From assembly GCA_023974075.1 (NCBI GenBank), contig CM043798.1, positions 24,272,441 to 24,336,440 on the forward strand: a DNA stretch of 64,000 bases, written 5' to 3'. The notes under the pieces are model-generated. The model was not told the DNA's origin. It did not search any database and saw only the letters and a program-made list of their open reading frames with translations. This DNA comes from Chaenocephalus aceratus. Taxonomy: Eukaryota > Chordata > Actinopteri > Perciformes > Channichthyidae. Positions 39,996 through 55,226 of this stretch are shown here, in pieces (position 1 is the stretch's first letter; every line of letters begins with the position of its first letter). Position numbers and translations under genes: made by a program.

Positions 39996-42900
39996 AGGTT
40001 TCTAGGGCAATACAACAATGAGTGTCATAGGAAAACATGCATGTGCTAATGTTAGTAGTCATTAATCCATTCATCTCTGTTTGAATCCTCCTCTCACATC
40101 TTGGTGCTGTTGGAGCTCTGAGCACCTGTAAGTTAAAAATTAATATACATGTGGCATTTCTTAACTGATTTTAAAAGAAGAAAAACACATTGGTTAAAGA
40201 AGGAGTTAGAGAGAAGATAGGTATTGGAACAAAGGGAGATTATACATTGTTTCCTTTCTCTCAAGGTTTTCTCAGTGTTAGCAAATGAGGTATTAAAGTT
40301 TCCTTTCTGTAAAGATTTTGTTTCTGACAGGATAGGTTAAAGAAAGTGTGCCTTTTCAGTTGTAATCCCTGCAATTAAGGCTGAAGGTGCGGCTCCATTA
40401 CCTCAGCAGGATTAGTAATGACCCAGGACAGAATATAAATGCTTCTTAATTTGAAGATGTGGAGTGTATGAAATACCTGGGGCTCATCCTGCCATCTCAG
40501 CAGTGGATGGTTTCATGGATTACCCTTTTCTTCTTCTTTCTCTTTTCCAAAACAGTGCTTGTGTTTGTTAATGCTGATTGCACATGACACAATCTTTATG
40601 AGAGATATGTTACTTTTAATAGTGCTTGTAGATGCTTATAATGTGAAAACAATTATAATTCATGTGTATGTATATCAAATATACAATGACTTAATTATAC
40701 ATATTTTGAAACGGTACACATTTTTGAGAACTTTTAAATCAGACACGTATATATCATCGGTTTTATTAGCAATTAGCTTTACACATACGACGAATTTGCT
40801 TTAGTGTATGTGGTGCATACAAAGACATAGAAAGAAGAATATATATTGTATAAAATGAATATAAAACAATAATAATAATATTATGAATAGTCCAAAAGAG
40901 TTGCAAAATATATTGGATTGGAAAAGTGAAATCATCAATAAATGATTGATTGTATCAATCTAGAATCAATAGATTACTCATATGATGACACCTCAGCACC
41001 TCTCTGTTGTGTAAGGATTGCATGTGAGTAAGATTAGTCTCCATGTGGAGGATTGACAGTGTTGTCACAGCGGCCAGCAGGTGAGACCGTCACACCCTTC
41101 ATCATTTAGACCTGACATCTGTCCAAGCTGACTAACACCGTATAATTACAGGGCCTTTGACCAGCAATAATGGCTTTTTAAAGCCCTGTCTTTTGTCCTC
41201 AGTGAGACATTTCCAAACTGTCCATTAGTGACCATTCAGCTCTCGCAACTGACACTTTGCTTCTTAACAACCAACTACACATTATTTTTACTGCCAGGAT
41301 CTAACATGATTGTCACAAGTTGTATTTACTCAGAACAAGGGGGATACACATGTTAACCAAGAGCTTAAATAAGTGAGCTTTATTCCTGCAGAAAGAATCT
41401 CAAAAATCAGAATAGCTTTACGTTTTGCAGGAAGTCAGAGTCACGACTGGCTTCTTTATTAATATGTGACTTTGTTGGCACTGTGACCACAAGTTCCTCT
41501 TCTGCCTTCTATAACATATCTGTTCAAGGAGTGTTTGTTTTATTAAACCTCACATGTAATCACCGCAGTTACTAGCAAATCATCCAGGAAATTTAAGGAT
41601 CATCACTTTCAGTAACACAGATTTAGTGTTGCTAATTTCTGGTTTGTGTCTTGTAGAAATGTTCAATATATACATGTTTACATGCTCCCATGCTTGTATA
41701 TTCATATATTGGTTCATGATCATCTTCTACAGACCGTGTACCATCAAACACTTAAGAGACAAAATCACAAGGTGTGACATTAATGGAGATGGATTTAGTT
41801 TCAGGCCCCTAAAACACACATTAGCACTTCTGCATTCAAGAACAACAGAGTCATTTTCCCAAGCCTCATGTGACCTGTATTGTTAGTGTGAGAACGAGGC
41901 ACCAGCATTCTGATCGGAGGAGCAGTAGAACAAGTAAAGAGGCTGACAAGCAACAGGATGTCAATTACACGGCAGCAGTGAAATCCACACTTCATGTCGG
42001 CTTAAAGCTGTCAACTGTCAATAGAGAGGAATGCCAGACAGCACTGCTGGAGCCTGCTTGAAGAACAGTAATGGAGTGTGTGCGCATGTATGTGTGTGTG
42101 CATTATTGCACGCGTCCGTGTGTGTGTTTGCATGTACACACTTTGTAACTGTAATTGGAAACATTCATTCAACCATGCACAAGTGTGCTGAACAAATAAA
42201 CTCTCACATATGCACAAAGACAACTCGGCTGTCAGACAATTAATAGACAAATAATGGTGTTCTGAGTTGCAAAAACAGATGCAATTCTCCCTCTAGTTAT
42301 TTTCTGCTTGGGTGTTACCTGTCTTTGGATTGAGGACTGACAAGGATTGTTATGCACCCTACTGTGCTTTCCCCTAGTGTCAAGACAACACAAAGACATT
42401 AGCACAGAGTTATTAGGGTGTAACACTCTGTCTCTGTTGCATTGATTGTCTTGTTTAAATTAGACAACTTAGTTAACATCAATTATAGTCTTTGTCTAAT
42501 CGAGACGTGATGTAAGATCAATTATTATCTTAAAGAATCTGACATATTGGACATTTGTGGATCCGTACTTATGTAAAGTTTGGCCCGAGGTACGGCCATG
42601 TTATAACCTAAATGAAGCATTCATCATCTCAGACTCATAATTTCTATCTATCTGAGCTGTAATTTGTCAGCCTCAGGTCTACTTAGGCTCAGATGTGCTC
42701 TGAATTGTACAGTGAGTTAATTTTAGCAAGTGCAAACAAGCATGTCCGCATGCTCACCCAACAGAGGGTTTTTTGTAATGCTCTTAACAGAATATTCTTT
42801 TCCTCCTTTCAAGGATTCTCAAATTAATAAGCATTGTTAAACATTTTTTTAGGGAAATAAATCATTACCACAGTGACTCAAATGTCATTAAAAAAAGGTA

Positions 42901-43117
42901 AGAACTTGGTCGTGGCAGTTCCTAATCCTGCCTACGTAACTCAGATTGGGAAATTGTTTATCCAACTCTCCGACAATTTTAAAAATATTGTTTCATAAAC
43001 TGAGTGTTTTTCAAAAAGTACTTTGGTCCTATCAGCAGTGCTAGATGAAAAATTAGGGGACCACCAAAGTAATAAGTGTTAGAGTTAGGGTTATGTTACT
43101 TATTTAAGTATGTTACT
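39996..43117. other. Non-coding stretch, no gene seen
   Basis: AT-rich; short frames only. No exon, RNA gene or element boundary could be supported. Confidence 0.5.
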
Positions 43118-43128
43118 TATTTGTTACA

Positions 43129-43548
43129 GTGTATCGTGCACCAGGTCCTTATTCAGAATTCTCTGAGTTTTTATCAACTTTGGTTCTTAAAACAGATAAA
43201 GTAATTATCGTAGGTGACTTTAATATTCATGTTGACGATGATAAAAATAGCCTTACTGTTGCATTTAACTCAATATTAGATTCTGTTGGTTTTTGTCAGA
43301 GTGTAAATAAACCAACCCACTGCTATAATCACACTCTCGACCTTGTTCTGACTTATGGTATTGAAATTGAGCAACTATTAGTCGAACCGCATAATCCTGC
43401 CTTATCTTACCATTTGTTAGTAACTTTTGAAGTACTGTTACTAGACTACAAAGCAATAGTCAAAAGCTCCTGCAGCAGAAACCTATCTGTTAGTGCTATA
43501 CCCAAATTTAAGGAAGAGATTCCACCAATACTTGGGCGGTGGTGGTGA
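43129..43548 (+). pseudogene. L2 apurinic-type endonuclease fragment
   Basis: The frame holds VYRAPGPYSEF, the GDFNIHVDD motif (a catalytic Asp/Asn pair of the exonuclease-endonuclease-phosphatase fold) and HTLDLVLTYG. The C-terminal SDH catalytic His motif is degraded to SYH. In the intact element this domain nicks the target DNA to prime reverse transcription. The frame runs into the SINE insertion at about 43533, so the last residues are not LINE. Confidence 0.8.
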
Positions 43549-44048
43549 AGTCCATAGGGACTTGGCTTGGCAACTAGAAGGTCACCAAGTTCAAGTCCCG
43601 CAAAGACCAAGTGCTACAGAGGTGTCCCTGAGCAAGGCACCGTTCCCTACACCAGCTCCCACGGGCGTGCCGTAATGGCAGCCCACTGCTCCTAACACTA
43701 GGATGGGTCAAATGCAAGAAAAACCGTTTCGTTACATGGTACCTGTACTACGTGAATGACAATAAGTTGGAATATCTCTATCTTCTTCATTCTTCTCTTC
43801 TTCTTCTTCTTCTTCTCTTCTTCTTCTTCTTCTTCTAGTCTTCGTCTTCTTCTATTTTCTGCTCTTTCGTCTTATTCTTCTGCTTCGTCTTCTTCTTCTT
43901 CTTCTTCCTTCTTCTTCTTTCTTTTCTTCTTCTTCTTCTTCTTCTTCTTCTCATTCTTCTTCTTTTTCTTCTTCTTCTTCTTCTTCTTCTTCTTCTTCTT
44001 CTTCTTCTTCTTCTTCTTCTTTTCTCTCTTCTTCTCTTCTTCTTCTAT
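43533..44048 (+). mobile_element. tRNA-derived SINE with expanded (TTC)n tail, inserted in L2
   Basis: It starts GGGCGGTGGTGGTGAAG, has a B-box-like AGTTCAAGTCCC near 43590 and the GTGTCCCTGAGCAAGGCACC body motif of fish SINEs, then a GTGAATGACAATAAGTTGGA tail leading into about 250 bp of TTC/CTT repeats (43794-44045). The L2 reading resumes right after it. The poly-F/poly-S frame through the tract is an artefact. Confidence 0.75.
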
Positions 44049-44510
44049 CATGTGTTGATAGTGCTACAGATGCGCTGCGAATAAAATTAGACTCTGTTGC
44101 TCCTTTGAAAAGTAAGAAAATAAAAACAACATAGATTAGCTCCATGGCATAATGCCGAACCCGCAAAATAAAGCAAAAGTCGAGACAACTTGAAAGGATA
44201 TGGCGTTCCACTAAACTTGAAGAATCTCGTTTAATTTGGCATATTACTCTCAATGAATATAAGAAAGCACTGCGTAAAGCGAGAGCAGCCTACTACTCTT
44301 CATTAATAGATGAGAATAAGAATAATGCAAGATTTCTTTTCAGCACTGTAGCCAGGCTGACAGAGAGCCATAGCTCGATTGAGCCTTCTATTCCCATAGC
44401 ACTCAGTAGTAATGATTGTATGTGCTTTTTTAACGATAAAATTGTTACTCTTAGAAACAAAATTAATGACCTCTTGCCTTTGACCAGTGTAAGGGAAACT
44501 TCTGTGTAGC

Positions 44511-44876
44511 AGCAATGCAGTGGGAGTCACTGACTCAGGAAAGAGACACGGGAAGAGCAGGAGCTTTGATGTAAAATACTGATGGTTTATTTGGAGCTTC
44601 GGCCAGAGAATTCACATCACAAGTCACAGCAGCCACGATCTGACTGCACGGTAGAGTTGCCACGTCAATTCTGAATAACTCTACCCCAGACCCCTGTATT
44701 TAGCTAGTTCAGAGAGCATCATCAACATGCTGCATAACAAGATAAAATCATAACACCTCTATCAGCTGACGCCAACAGGCAGGAACAGGGAGACAGAACA
44801 CTGAGAGCACAGCAGCCAAGGTTACGAGGTGCGTGTGCTCAGTCAGGACAGTTTGAACTGATAAACTGGGTCAAAG
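44511..44876. mobile_element. Unidentified ~366-bp insertion in L2
   Basis: It interrupts the L2 coding order between LLPLTSVRETSV and GKYSPTTSIVLST. It has stops in all the L2-continuing frames and no match to other parts of the window. The minus strand carries an AATAAAC-like motif (GTTTATTT at 44586), so a solo LTR or SINE in reverse is possible. No clear terminal repeat or target duplication was found. Confidence 0.5.
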
Positions 44877-44878
44877 TT

Positions 44879-46177
44879 ATGGGCCTTGGAAAATATTCCC
44901 CAACAACCAGTATAGTGTTATCAACAGCTCCCGGAAACGTAAGTTCTAATATTACACTAGATAGTAAACTAGAATGCTTTTCAGTCATAAACCTTGAACA
45001 ATTAAATTCAATGATTCTCTCTTCTAAACCATCAATGTGTATGTTAGACCCAATTCCAACTAAGCTGTTGAAGGAAGTTTTTCCATTAATTAGCACTTCT
45101 TTATTAAATATTATGAATATGTCTTTATTATCAGGCTATGTTCCACAATCATTCAAAGTAGCAGTGATAAAACCGCTTCTTAAAAAGCACAACCTCGATC
45201 CAGAGGTTTTAGCCAATTATAGACCTATTTCTAATCTTCCGTTCCTCTCAAATATTCTTGAGAAAGCGGGTCGCAAAACAGTTGTGTGATTACTTAAAAA
45301 ACAATGGTTTATTTGAAGATTTTCAGTCTGGCTTTAGAACACATCATAGCACAGAGACAGCTCTGGTTAAAGTCACAAATGATATTCTAATAGCCTCTGA
45401 CAAGGGACTTATCTCTATTCTTGTTTTGCTCGATCTCAGTGCTGCATTTGATACTACCAATCATGATATCTTATTGCAAAGACTAGAGCACTTAGTTGGT
45501 ATACAGGGAACTGCTTTAGGCTGGTTTAGGTCCTATCTAACTGAACGCTCTCAGTTTGTACGTGTTAATGATGAATCTTCCACGCAAACCAAAGTTAGTC
45601 ATGGAGTGCCACAGGGCTCAGTGCTTGGACCGCCTACTTCCATCTACGTAACATTGCAAAAATCAGGCATATCTTGCCTCAAAACGATGCAGAGAAACTA
45701 GTCCATGCATTTGTTACTTCAAGGCTGGATTATTGTAACTCTTTATTATCAGGGTGTACCAACAAGTCAGTCAAGTCGCTTCAGCGGAATAAAAATGCTG
45801 CAGCTTGTGTACTAACCAGAGTTAGAAAAAGGGACCACATTACTCCTGTTCTGGCTGCCTTACACTGGCTCCCTATAGAACACAGGATAGAATTTAAAAT
45901 TCTTCTTCTCGCCTACAAAGCCCTTAATGGGCAGGCGCCATCTTACCTTAAAGAACTCATTATACCCTACTGTCCTACTAGGGCATTGCGTTCCAAGAAT
46001 GCAGGGTTGTTGGTTGTTCCTAGAGTCTCTAAAAGTACAATGGGAGCCAGAGCCTTTTCTTATCAAGCTCCACATTTGTGGAATCAGCTTCCAGTTTGTG
46101 TTCGGGCGGCAGACACCCTATCCGTTTTTAAGAGTGCGCTTAAGACCTTCCTTTTTGATAAAGCTTATAGTTAGGGC
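44879..46177 (+). pseudogene. L2 reverse transcriptase, frameshifted and internally deleted
   Basis: It contains [24 protein letters not shown] and [10 protein letters not shown], then jumps directly to the C-terminal [12 protein letters not shown] region. Two defects are visible against the 52.9-kb copy: loss of 2 bp near 45269 (GCGGGTCGC in place of GCGGCGGTCGC) and a 370-bp deletion at a GGACC repeat (45627-45631) that removes the catalytic YADD box. Neither change is a multiple of three. Confidence 0.9.
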
Positions 46178-46779
46178 TGATTAGATTCAGCCCCCTAGTT
46201 TTGCTGATATAGGCTTAGTTTGTCGGGGAAACATCTTACTTCTTCCTTCTCTCTGTCTATACCTGTGTACTCTCATGTTACGATTAACCCAGCTTCCCCA
46301 AATTCTTTCTTTTTGGTGTCTATATACGCTGGGATCCGGAGTCATGGATGATCCTGCGGTCCTGTGTCCTGCATCGCGAGCCCTGGATCTTGAGTCGTGG
46401 CTGTGGTCCTGGATCATAGGTCCTGGATGGATATCCTCGTGGATTCATCTTCCTATTATACACACATGCATTTCCAACATTTGGACTACCTATGTTGCAA
46501 ATGTATTATCTTTTCAATTTACACACGGCATCTATTGCACGTCTGTCCGTCCTGGGAGAGGGATCCCTCCTCTGTTGCTCTCCCTGAGGTTTCTCCCATT
46601 TTTCCCATTAAAACTGTGGGTTTTCTCCGGAAGTTTTTCCTTGTACGATGTGAGGGTCTAAGGACAGAGGGTGTCGTATTGTCATAACTGATATTTTTTA
46701 CAAACTGTGAAGTCCACTGAGACAAATGTAACATTTGTGATATTGGCTATATAAATAAACATTGATTGATTGATTGATT

Positions 46780-49690
<2,911 letters not shown>

Positions 49691-52600
49691 TGTAGTGGTT
49701 ACAGGAATGGAAACCAACTGTTCTACATATTCTTTTAACTAATTCCCACTGTTGTTTGTTTTTCTCTATTCAGGACAAAACAGTTTAGGTCTTCCCTCAA
49801 ATTATACAAAATCAAATGTTGTTGTGGGTTGACATTGTAAATGTCCTCACTGATTCAGTGTCAGAGGGACATTGGCTGGTGGAAGTGTAGAAACTGAGTC
49901 CCTGTCGTTTCTTGACTGCTCTCAGTCTGGCGTTCACAGACAGCTGATGTGTCTGCTTAACGATTTTCATTCCGTTTCTATCCAGGGTCAGCATTGCCCA
50001 GATCGGACCATTTTAAATTGTACAGATGCTTAAAATTATCTTATTTTGTGGAAAACCATTGCGAAAACAAATGTGATTTTGTTTTTTACACAAATTGTAT
50101 TAAACAAGTTTTTGATACATGTAATGTCATTTCGTTGTTTCCAATATCCTATATCCTTTTTTGCTATTACTTTCACAGGAGAATGAGTGATCCAGACGCA
50201 GTAGTAACAAACAGATGATTTCCAGTCTTAAGTATAGTTTAGAATGATGTTTATTGATCGTTTATATTACCAAGGTTTAATTATTCGTTCAGTCAATGGT
50301 TGTGGTATCAGAGCATCGCCGAATCTGTGTGCTCTTTCTCCTGTGTCCTCCGTCCCTTCCTGTTCACCTATGACCCCTTTATACACCCAGCTAACCCCCG
50401 CACCAAGTGTTCAAAATAATATTGCACTATACATATAAATAAAGTAATCTGACATGCCAACAACACCCATAAAATGGCTCTACAATACATCTACATCTAA
50501 GCATGATTGACTGGATGGAGTTATGTTAAAAGGATTTGTCGACAGCAAAAGACTAAAACCAACTTCTAATGAAAGCTTCACAAAGTGGTCAAATTGGTGT
50601 ATATTATGGGACTTATTGGCAGTATTGATCATACATCTTACAGTGGGTACAATTATTCTACAGATACAATTTCTTAACATCTTGCAAGGCTGTCCAGTAT
50701 CCTTATCTTGCCTGAATAAAGTTAGAGCTCAAGTTACATTCTTCTTCTTCTTCTTCTTCTTCTTCTTCTTCCATGACTCACTCTTATCAGTTTCTTGCAT
50801 TTTCCATATAACTGTTTCACAACCGGGCTTATGACAAGTCTGACATTTCTCCACAAACCATTGACCTAAAACGCTCCAAATGTGGTACATTTCATTTTTA
50901 ACTAAATGTTATTTACCACTATTATTGATATGAAAACTTTATTCATTTGGAGGGATCAGTAGGTTTGGTTAAGTTTGAATTTGAGCCTCTACCATTTGAA
51001 GTGGCAGAAGCTGGATGTTTCAACTCTTTGTCCAATATCTTTTTTAAGCTATTTCGACTCTGCTCTACTAGTTCTCAGGTCATATCGCTGAATACAGTAA
51101 CTGCAGTACCTGCAGTACAAGTACAGTAAGTGTTAAGGTGAAGGGATGCTGGGAGGCGTTTCAGTCTGTTGTTCTTTGTAGTTTTGTTATTTTGACAATA
51201 AATGGACCAAACGTCAACAATGTATAGTACTCTTTTGTCCAATATTTCTACAGAAGTACTCACTTGAGTACTTATACCCCCGATTTTGAAAACACTGATC
51301 CATTGGGTCTTTTTCTATATTCATTATAATCAATATGTTGTCAGTAAATTATCTTGCACAATGGCCCCCCCTTGTGAGAAGATCAGAGTCTCACAGCACC
51401 ATGATCTTAAAGTTCCCAAAGGAGGTTAGGGTTAAATGAGGGTAGATGTGTTATCATATGCTTACAGTCTCTGACAGCATTCAGCAAAACATGCAAAGGA
51501 AACATCTTATATAGCCCAGTGTTACTTTTATTTGTCCTTATCACCAAGTCTCAGAATTAAAATAAAAGTGTGGAGTAATAAGAAAATTGAAGAAAGAGTT
51601 GAAAGAAAGTGGGCAGATATAATGCAAAGGCAGAAGGAATAAAATGATAAAGATTTCAATCAAAGAAGGCAAGATGAAGCCATTGTGTATCTAACTTTAC
51701 ATTTTATTTACCCTTTATTCTTCCAGGAATATTCCCATTGAGATTCAGGGCAAAACTAACCAGAATAAGTTGCCACAAACAGTGTAGAACCTTTTCACAA
51801 AAACTTGACAGTCAAATTATCAGTGGTGAACACCCGAATCCAGAGTTACCTTTTAAATCCATGTCCATGAAATGTATAGGCCAACTCATTTTGTCAATTT
51901 CTTACTCTCTTTCTCTACTTGAAGACAAGATTGTCTGCCAAAGTTAGAGCAGTTTAACATGTTTCCTTCTCACTGGTTTGAAAAATGCGGGACACATGAA
52001 CCCACCAATCAGATGTGACCAACATTTTAATTATATTCTTATGGCAGTTTGTGGGTTGTCACTTTCACTGTTCATCCAACATGATCAAATCTCAACCACA
52101 CAACCCCCATTGAGCATGTGTTTGTATGCCTGATTTTTCCTAATTCACTCGTAAAATATAGTTGGAGTTTAAAAAGGCATGTTAGTGCAGAAGGATACAG
52201 CTTATGAATTTGTCAGTGTTCTTAATGAATTGATTGTCTGTAGATAGTGTCTCCTAAAAACCCCTGTTGATATCTGTAAGTGAACAATGAAAGTGAATAT
52301 GTCCGAACCATTATTAATAACTCCTTTCCAACATTAAAATTAAATAGGCTTTTATCCATAAAACCTTGATTTCTGAATAAATATAAAGAGCCAGCAGATG
52401 TCACTATGCTTCCTCTGAATGTGATGAGAGGAGTTCTCACTAACATTGTTAACAGTCACAGATTTTATTCATGAGGGACAGAACAGAAGCAACATTACCC
52501 ATCGACCCCATACAAATATTGATTTTCTTTTCCTTTTATAAAGGAAATTCAAGCACAATTTGGGAAACTAGTAAAAATTAACCCAAACAATATGTATTTG

Positions 52601-52892
52601 TTAAAAAATAAAAGGTTTGTAAACAGACAAACATTTTTCAGTTGTTTTTTCTCACTTTTGTGTTCAAGGGTTTACATAAAACGGCTCAAATTTAGCATAA
52701 TTTTAAAAAGAAAATTGTTGTAAAAGAATGAAGTGTGTTATGATATGATATAAAGTTTAGTACATCAGGTTTACATCATACCAAATTGCAGTATTTTGGA
52801 TATTTATTGTGTATTATTGGGTGCATCAGGATTGAGCTTGGTGGACCTTTTTCATATTTCCCAATTTATAAAATTTTATGTATGTGATTTAT
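49691..52892. other. Non-coding stretch with minor repeats
   Basis: Holds a (TTC)11 run at about 50739-50772. A short piece at about 51690-51760 with TTATTTACCCTTTATTC and CCCATTGAGATT resembles a common fish interspersed repeat. No gene seen. Confidence 0.5.
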
Positions 52893-54288
52893 GCTCAAAG
52901 TAGCAGTGATAAAACCGCTTCTTAAAAAGCACAACCTCTATCCAGAGGTTTTAGCCAACTATAGACCTATTTCTAATCTTCCGTTCCTCTCAAAAATTCT
53001 TGAGAAAGCGGCGGTCGCAAAACAGTTGTGTGATTACTTAAAAAACAATGATTTATTTGAAGATTTTCAGTATGGCTTTAGAACACATCATAGCACAGAG
53101 ACAGCTCTGGTTAAAGTCACAAATGATATTCTAATAGCCTCAGACAAGGGACTTGTCTCTATTCTTGTTTTGCTCGATCTCAGTGCTGCATTTGATACTA
53201 TCGACCATGATATCCTATTGCAAAGACTAGAGCACTTAGTTGGCATACAGGGAACTGCTTTAGGCTGGTTTAGGTCCTATCTATCTGAACGCTCTCAGTT
53301 TGTACGTGTTAACGATGAATCTTCCACGCAAACCAAAGTTAGCCATGGAGTGCCACAGGGCTCAGTGCTCGGACCTATTTTGTTCACATTATATATGCTT
53401 CCGTTAGGCAATATTATAAGGAATCATTCTGTAAACTTTCATTGTTATGCGGATGATACTCAACTATATTTATCAATCAAGCCTGATGAAATTAATCATC
53501 TAAATAAAATTCAAGACTGCCTTAAGGACTTAAAAATGTGGATGACCTTAAACTTTTTGATGTTAAACACGACCAAAACTGAAGTTATTGTACTTGGCCC
53601 GAAGAATCTACGAAACAAATTATCTAAAGATATACTAACTATGGATGGCATTAATTTGGCCTCCAGTGAGACTGTAAGGAATCTTGGTGTTATATTTGAT
53701 CAGGATTTATCCTTTAACGCCCACATAAAATCAATTTCAAGGACCGCCTACTTCCATCTACGTAACATTGCAAAAATCAGGCATATCTTGCCTCAAAACG
53801 ATGCAGAGAAACTAGTCCATGCATTTGTTACTTCTAGGCTGGATTATTGTAACTCTTTATTATCAGGGAGTACCAAGAAGTCAATCAAGTCGCTTCAGCT
53901 GATTCAAAATGCTGCGGCTCGTGTACTAACCAGAGTTAGGAAAAGGGACCACATTACTCCTGTTCTGGCTGCCTTACACTGGCTCCCTATAGAACACAGG
54001 ATAGAATTTAAAATTCTTCTTCTCGCCTACAAAGCCCTTAATGGGCAGGCGCCATCTTACCTTAAAGAACTCATTATACCCTACTGTCCTACTAGGGCAT
54101 TGCGTTCCAAGAATGCAGGGTTGTTGGTTGTTCCTAGAATCTCTAAAAGTACAATGGGAGCCAGAGCCTTTTCTTATCAAGCTCCACATTTGTGGAATCA
54201 GCTTCCAGTTTGTGTTCGGGCGGCAGACACCCTATCCGTTTTTAAGAGTGCGCTTAAGACCTTCCTTTTTGATAAAGCTTATAGTTAG
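52891..54288 (+). CDS. L2-clade reverse transcriptase, 465 aa, N-terminally truncated
   Basis: An uninterrupted frame with RT motifs in order: [17 protein letters not shown] (23-39), LLDLSAAFD (94-102, catalytic D96), [10 protein letters not shown] (153-162), and YADD (186-189, catalytic Asp pair), then the L2/CR1-type C-terminal region ending in [12 protein letters not shown] full L2 ORF2 also has an upstream endonuclease, absent here. The ATG at 52891 is not native: it comes from host DNA at the junction (TTATGC/TCAAAG), with the LINE part starting at residue 2-3. Without endonuclease, 5' UTR and promoter it is unlikely to be mobile by itself. The open frame shows recent insertion rather than host function. 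Confidence 0.88.
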   Translation: MLKVAVIKPLLKKHNLYPEVLANYRPISNLPFLSKILEKAAVAKQLCDYLKNNDLFEDFQYGFRTHHSTETALVKVTNDILIASDKGLVSILVLLDLSAAFDTIDHDILLQRLEHLVGIQGTALGWFRSYLSERSQFVRVNDESSTQTKVSHGVPQGSVLGPILFTLYMLPLGNIIRNHSVNFHCYADDTQLYLSIKPDEINHLNKIQDCLKDLKMWMTLNFLMLNTTKTEVIVLGPKNLRNKLSKDILTMDGINLASSETVRNLGVIFDQDLSFNAHIKSISRTAYFHLRNIAKIRHILPQNDAEKLVHAFVTSRLDYCNSLLSGSTKKSIKSLQLIQNAAARVLTRVRKRDHITPVLAALHWLPIEHRIEFKILLLAYKALNGQAPSYLKELIIPYCPTRALRSKNAGLLVVPRISKSTMGARAFSYQAPHLWNQLPVCVRAADTLSVFKSALKTFLFDKAYS

Positions 54289-54884
54289 GGCTGATTAGAT
54301 TCAGCCCCTAGTTTTGCTGATATAGGCTTAGTTTGTCGGGGGACATCTTACTTCTTCCTTCTCTCTGTCTATACCCGTGTACTCTCATGTTCCGATTAAC
54401 CCAGCTTCCCCAAATGTCCTTCTTTTGGTGTCTATATACGCTGGGATCCGGAGTCATGGATGATCCTGCGGTCCTGTGTCCTGGATCGCGAGCGCTGGAT
54501 CTTGAGTCGTGGCTGTGGTCCTGGATCATAGGTCCTGGATGGATATCCTCGTGGATTCATCTTCCTATTATACACACATGCATTTCCAAACATCTGGACT
54601 ACCTATGTTGCAAATGTATTATCTTTTCAATTTACACACGGCATCTATTGCACGTCTGTCCGTCCTGGGAGAGGGATCCCTCCTCTGCTCTCCCTGAGGT
54701 TTCTCCCATTTTTCCCTTTAAACTGGGTTTTCTTTGGAAGTTTTTCCTTGTACGATGTGAGGGTCTAAGGACAGAGGGTGTCGTATTGTCATACTGATAT
54801 TCTGTACACACTGTGAAGACCACTGAGACGAATGTAACATTTGTGATATTGGGCTATATAAATAAACATTGATTGATTGATTGA
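52893..54884 (+). mobile_element. L2-type LINE, 5'-truncated copy 3 with open RT frame
   Basis: Identity with copy 2 begins at TCAAAGTAGCAG (52893), inside the RT coding region, and runs to the terminal ATTGATTGATTGAT tail (about 54870-54884). About 590 bp of 3' UTR follows the stop codon. Typical 5' truncation by incomplete target-primed reverse transcription. The body is free of insertions and frame breaks. Confidence 0.93.
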
Positions 54885-55185
54885 TATGGACATCTTTAGA
54901 ATTCTACATTCAAATGGAAGTGTACGTTTATCAGAAAGGACGTAAAAAAAGGCTTGATTGGTATTTGTTTGGATTTGGTTGGATTTAAGGCAATGTCGGA
55001 CAAATGTGTCATCAGAGAGTTGTCATGTTATCGTTCTCCAGCTCCTAGTTGTTGTCTCTTTCTCTGTTGCAGAGGTTGTCGACCACACTGCACCAGAGCC
55101 TGTACAGTCCAGTGGTTATTCAAATCCCGACCACGTACTTCAGAGTTTACTCATTCTCCTCTGTGTCTGTGTCTGTGTGTGTGTG

Positions 55186-55226
<41 letters not shown>

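Larger units (their letters stand above)
43118..46779 (+). mobile_element. L2-type LINE, long but broken copy 2
   Basis: Order along the plus strand: endonuclease C-terminal part (43129-43530), an inserted SINE plus TTC tract (43533-44048), endonuclease-RT linker (44049-44510), an unidentified insertion (44511-44876), RT N-terminal half (44877-45631), a deletion of about 370 bp relative to the 52.9-kb copy, RT C-terminal region (45632-46174), 3' UTR of about 0.6 kb and an ATTGATTGATTG tail at 46765-46779. It is 5'-truncated within the endonuclease. It is closely related to the other copies but can no longer make RT. Confidence 0.92.

Noticed and set aside
43081..43100. GTTAGGGTTA as telomeric repeat
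   Set aside because: Too short and imperfect to mean anything.
43756..44253. Poly-Phe/Ser and poly-Glu frames
   Set aside because: They are translations of the TTC tract that follows the SINE.
45860..46075. Minus-strand frame repeated at 8057-8272 (opposite strand) and 53974-54189
   Set aside because: Its recurrence reflects the shared L2 sequence; it is the antisense shadow of the RT C-terminus.
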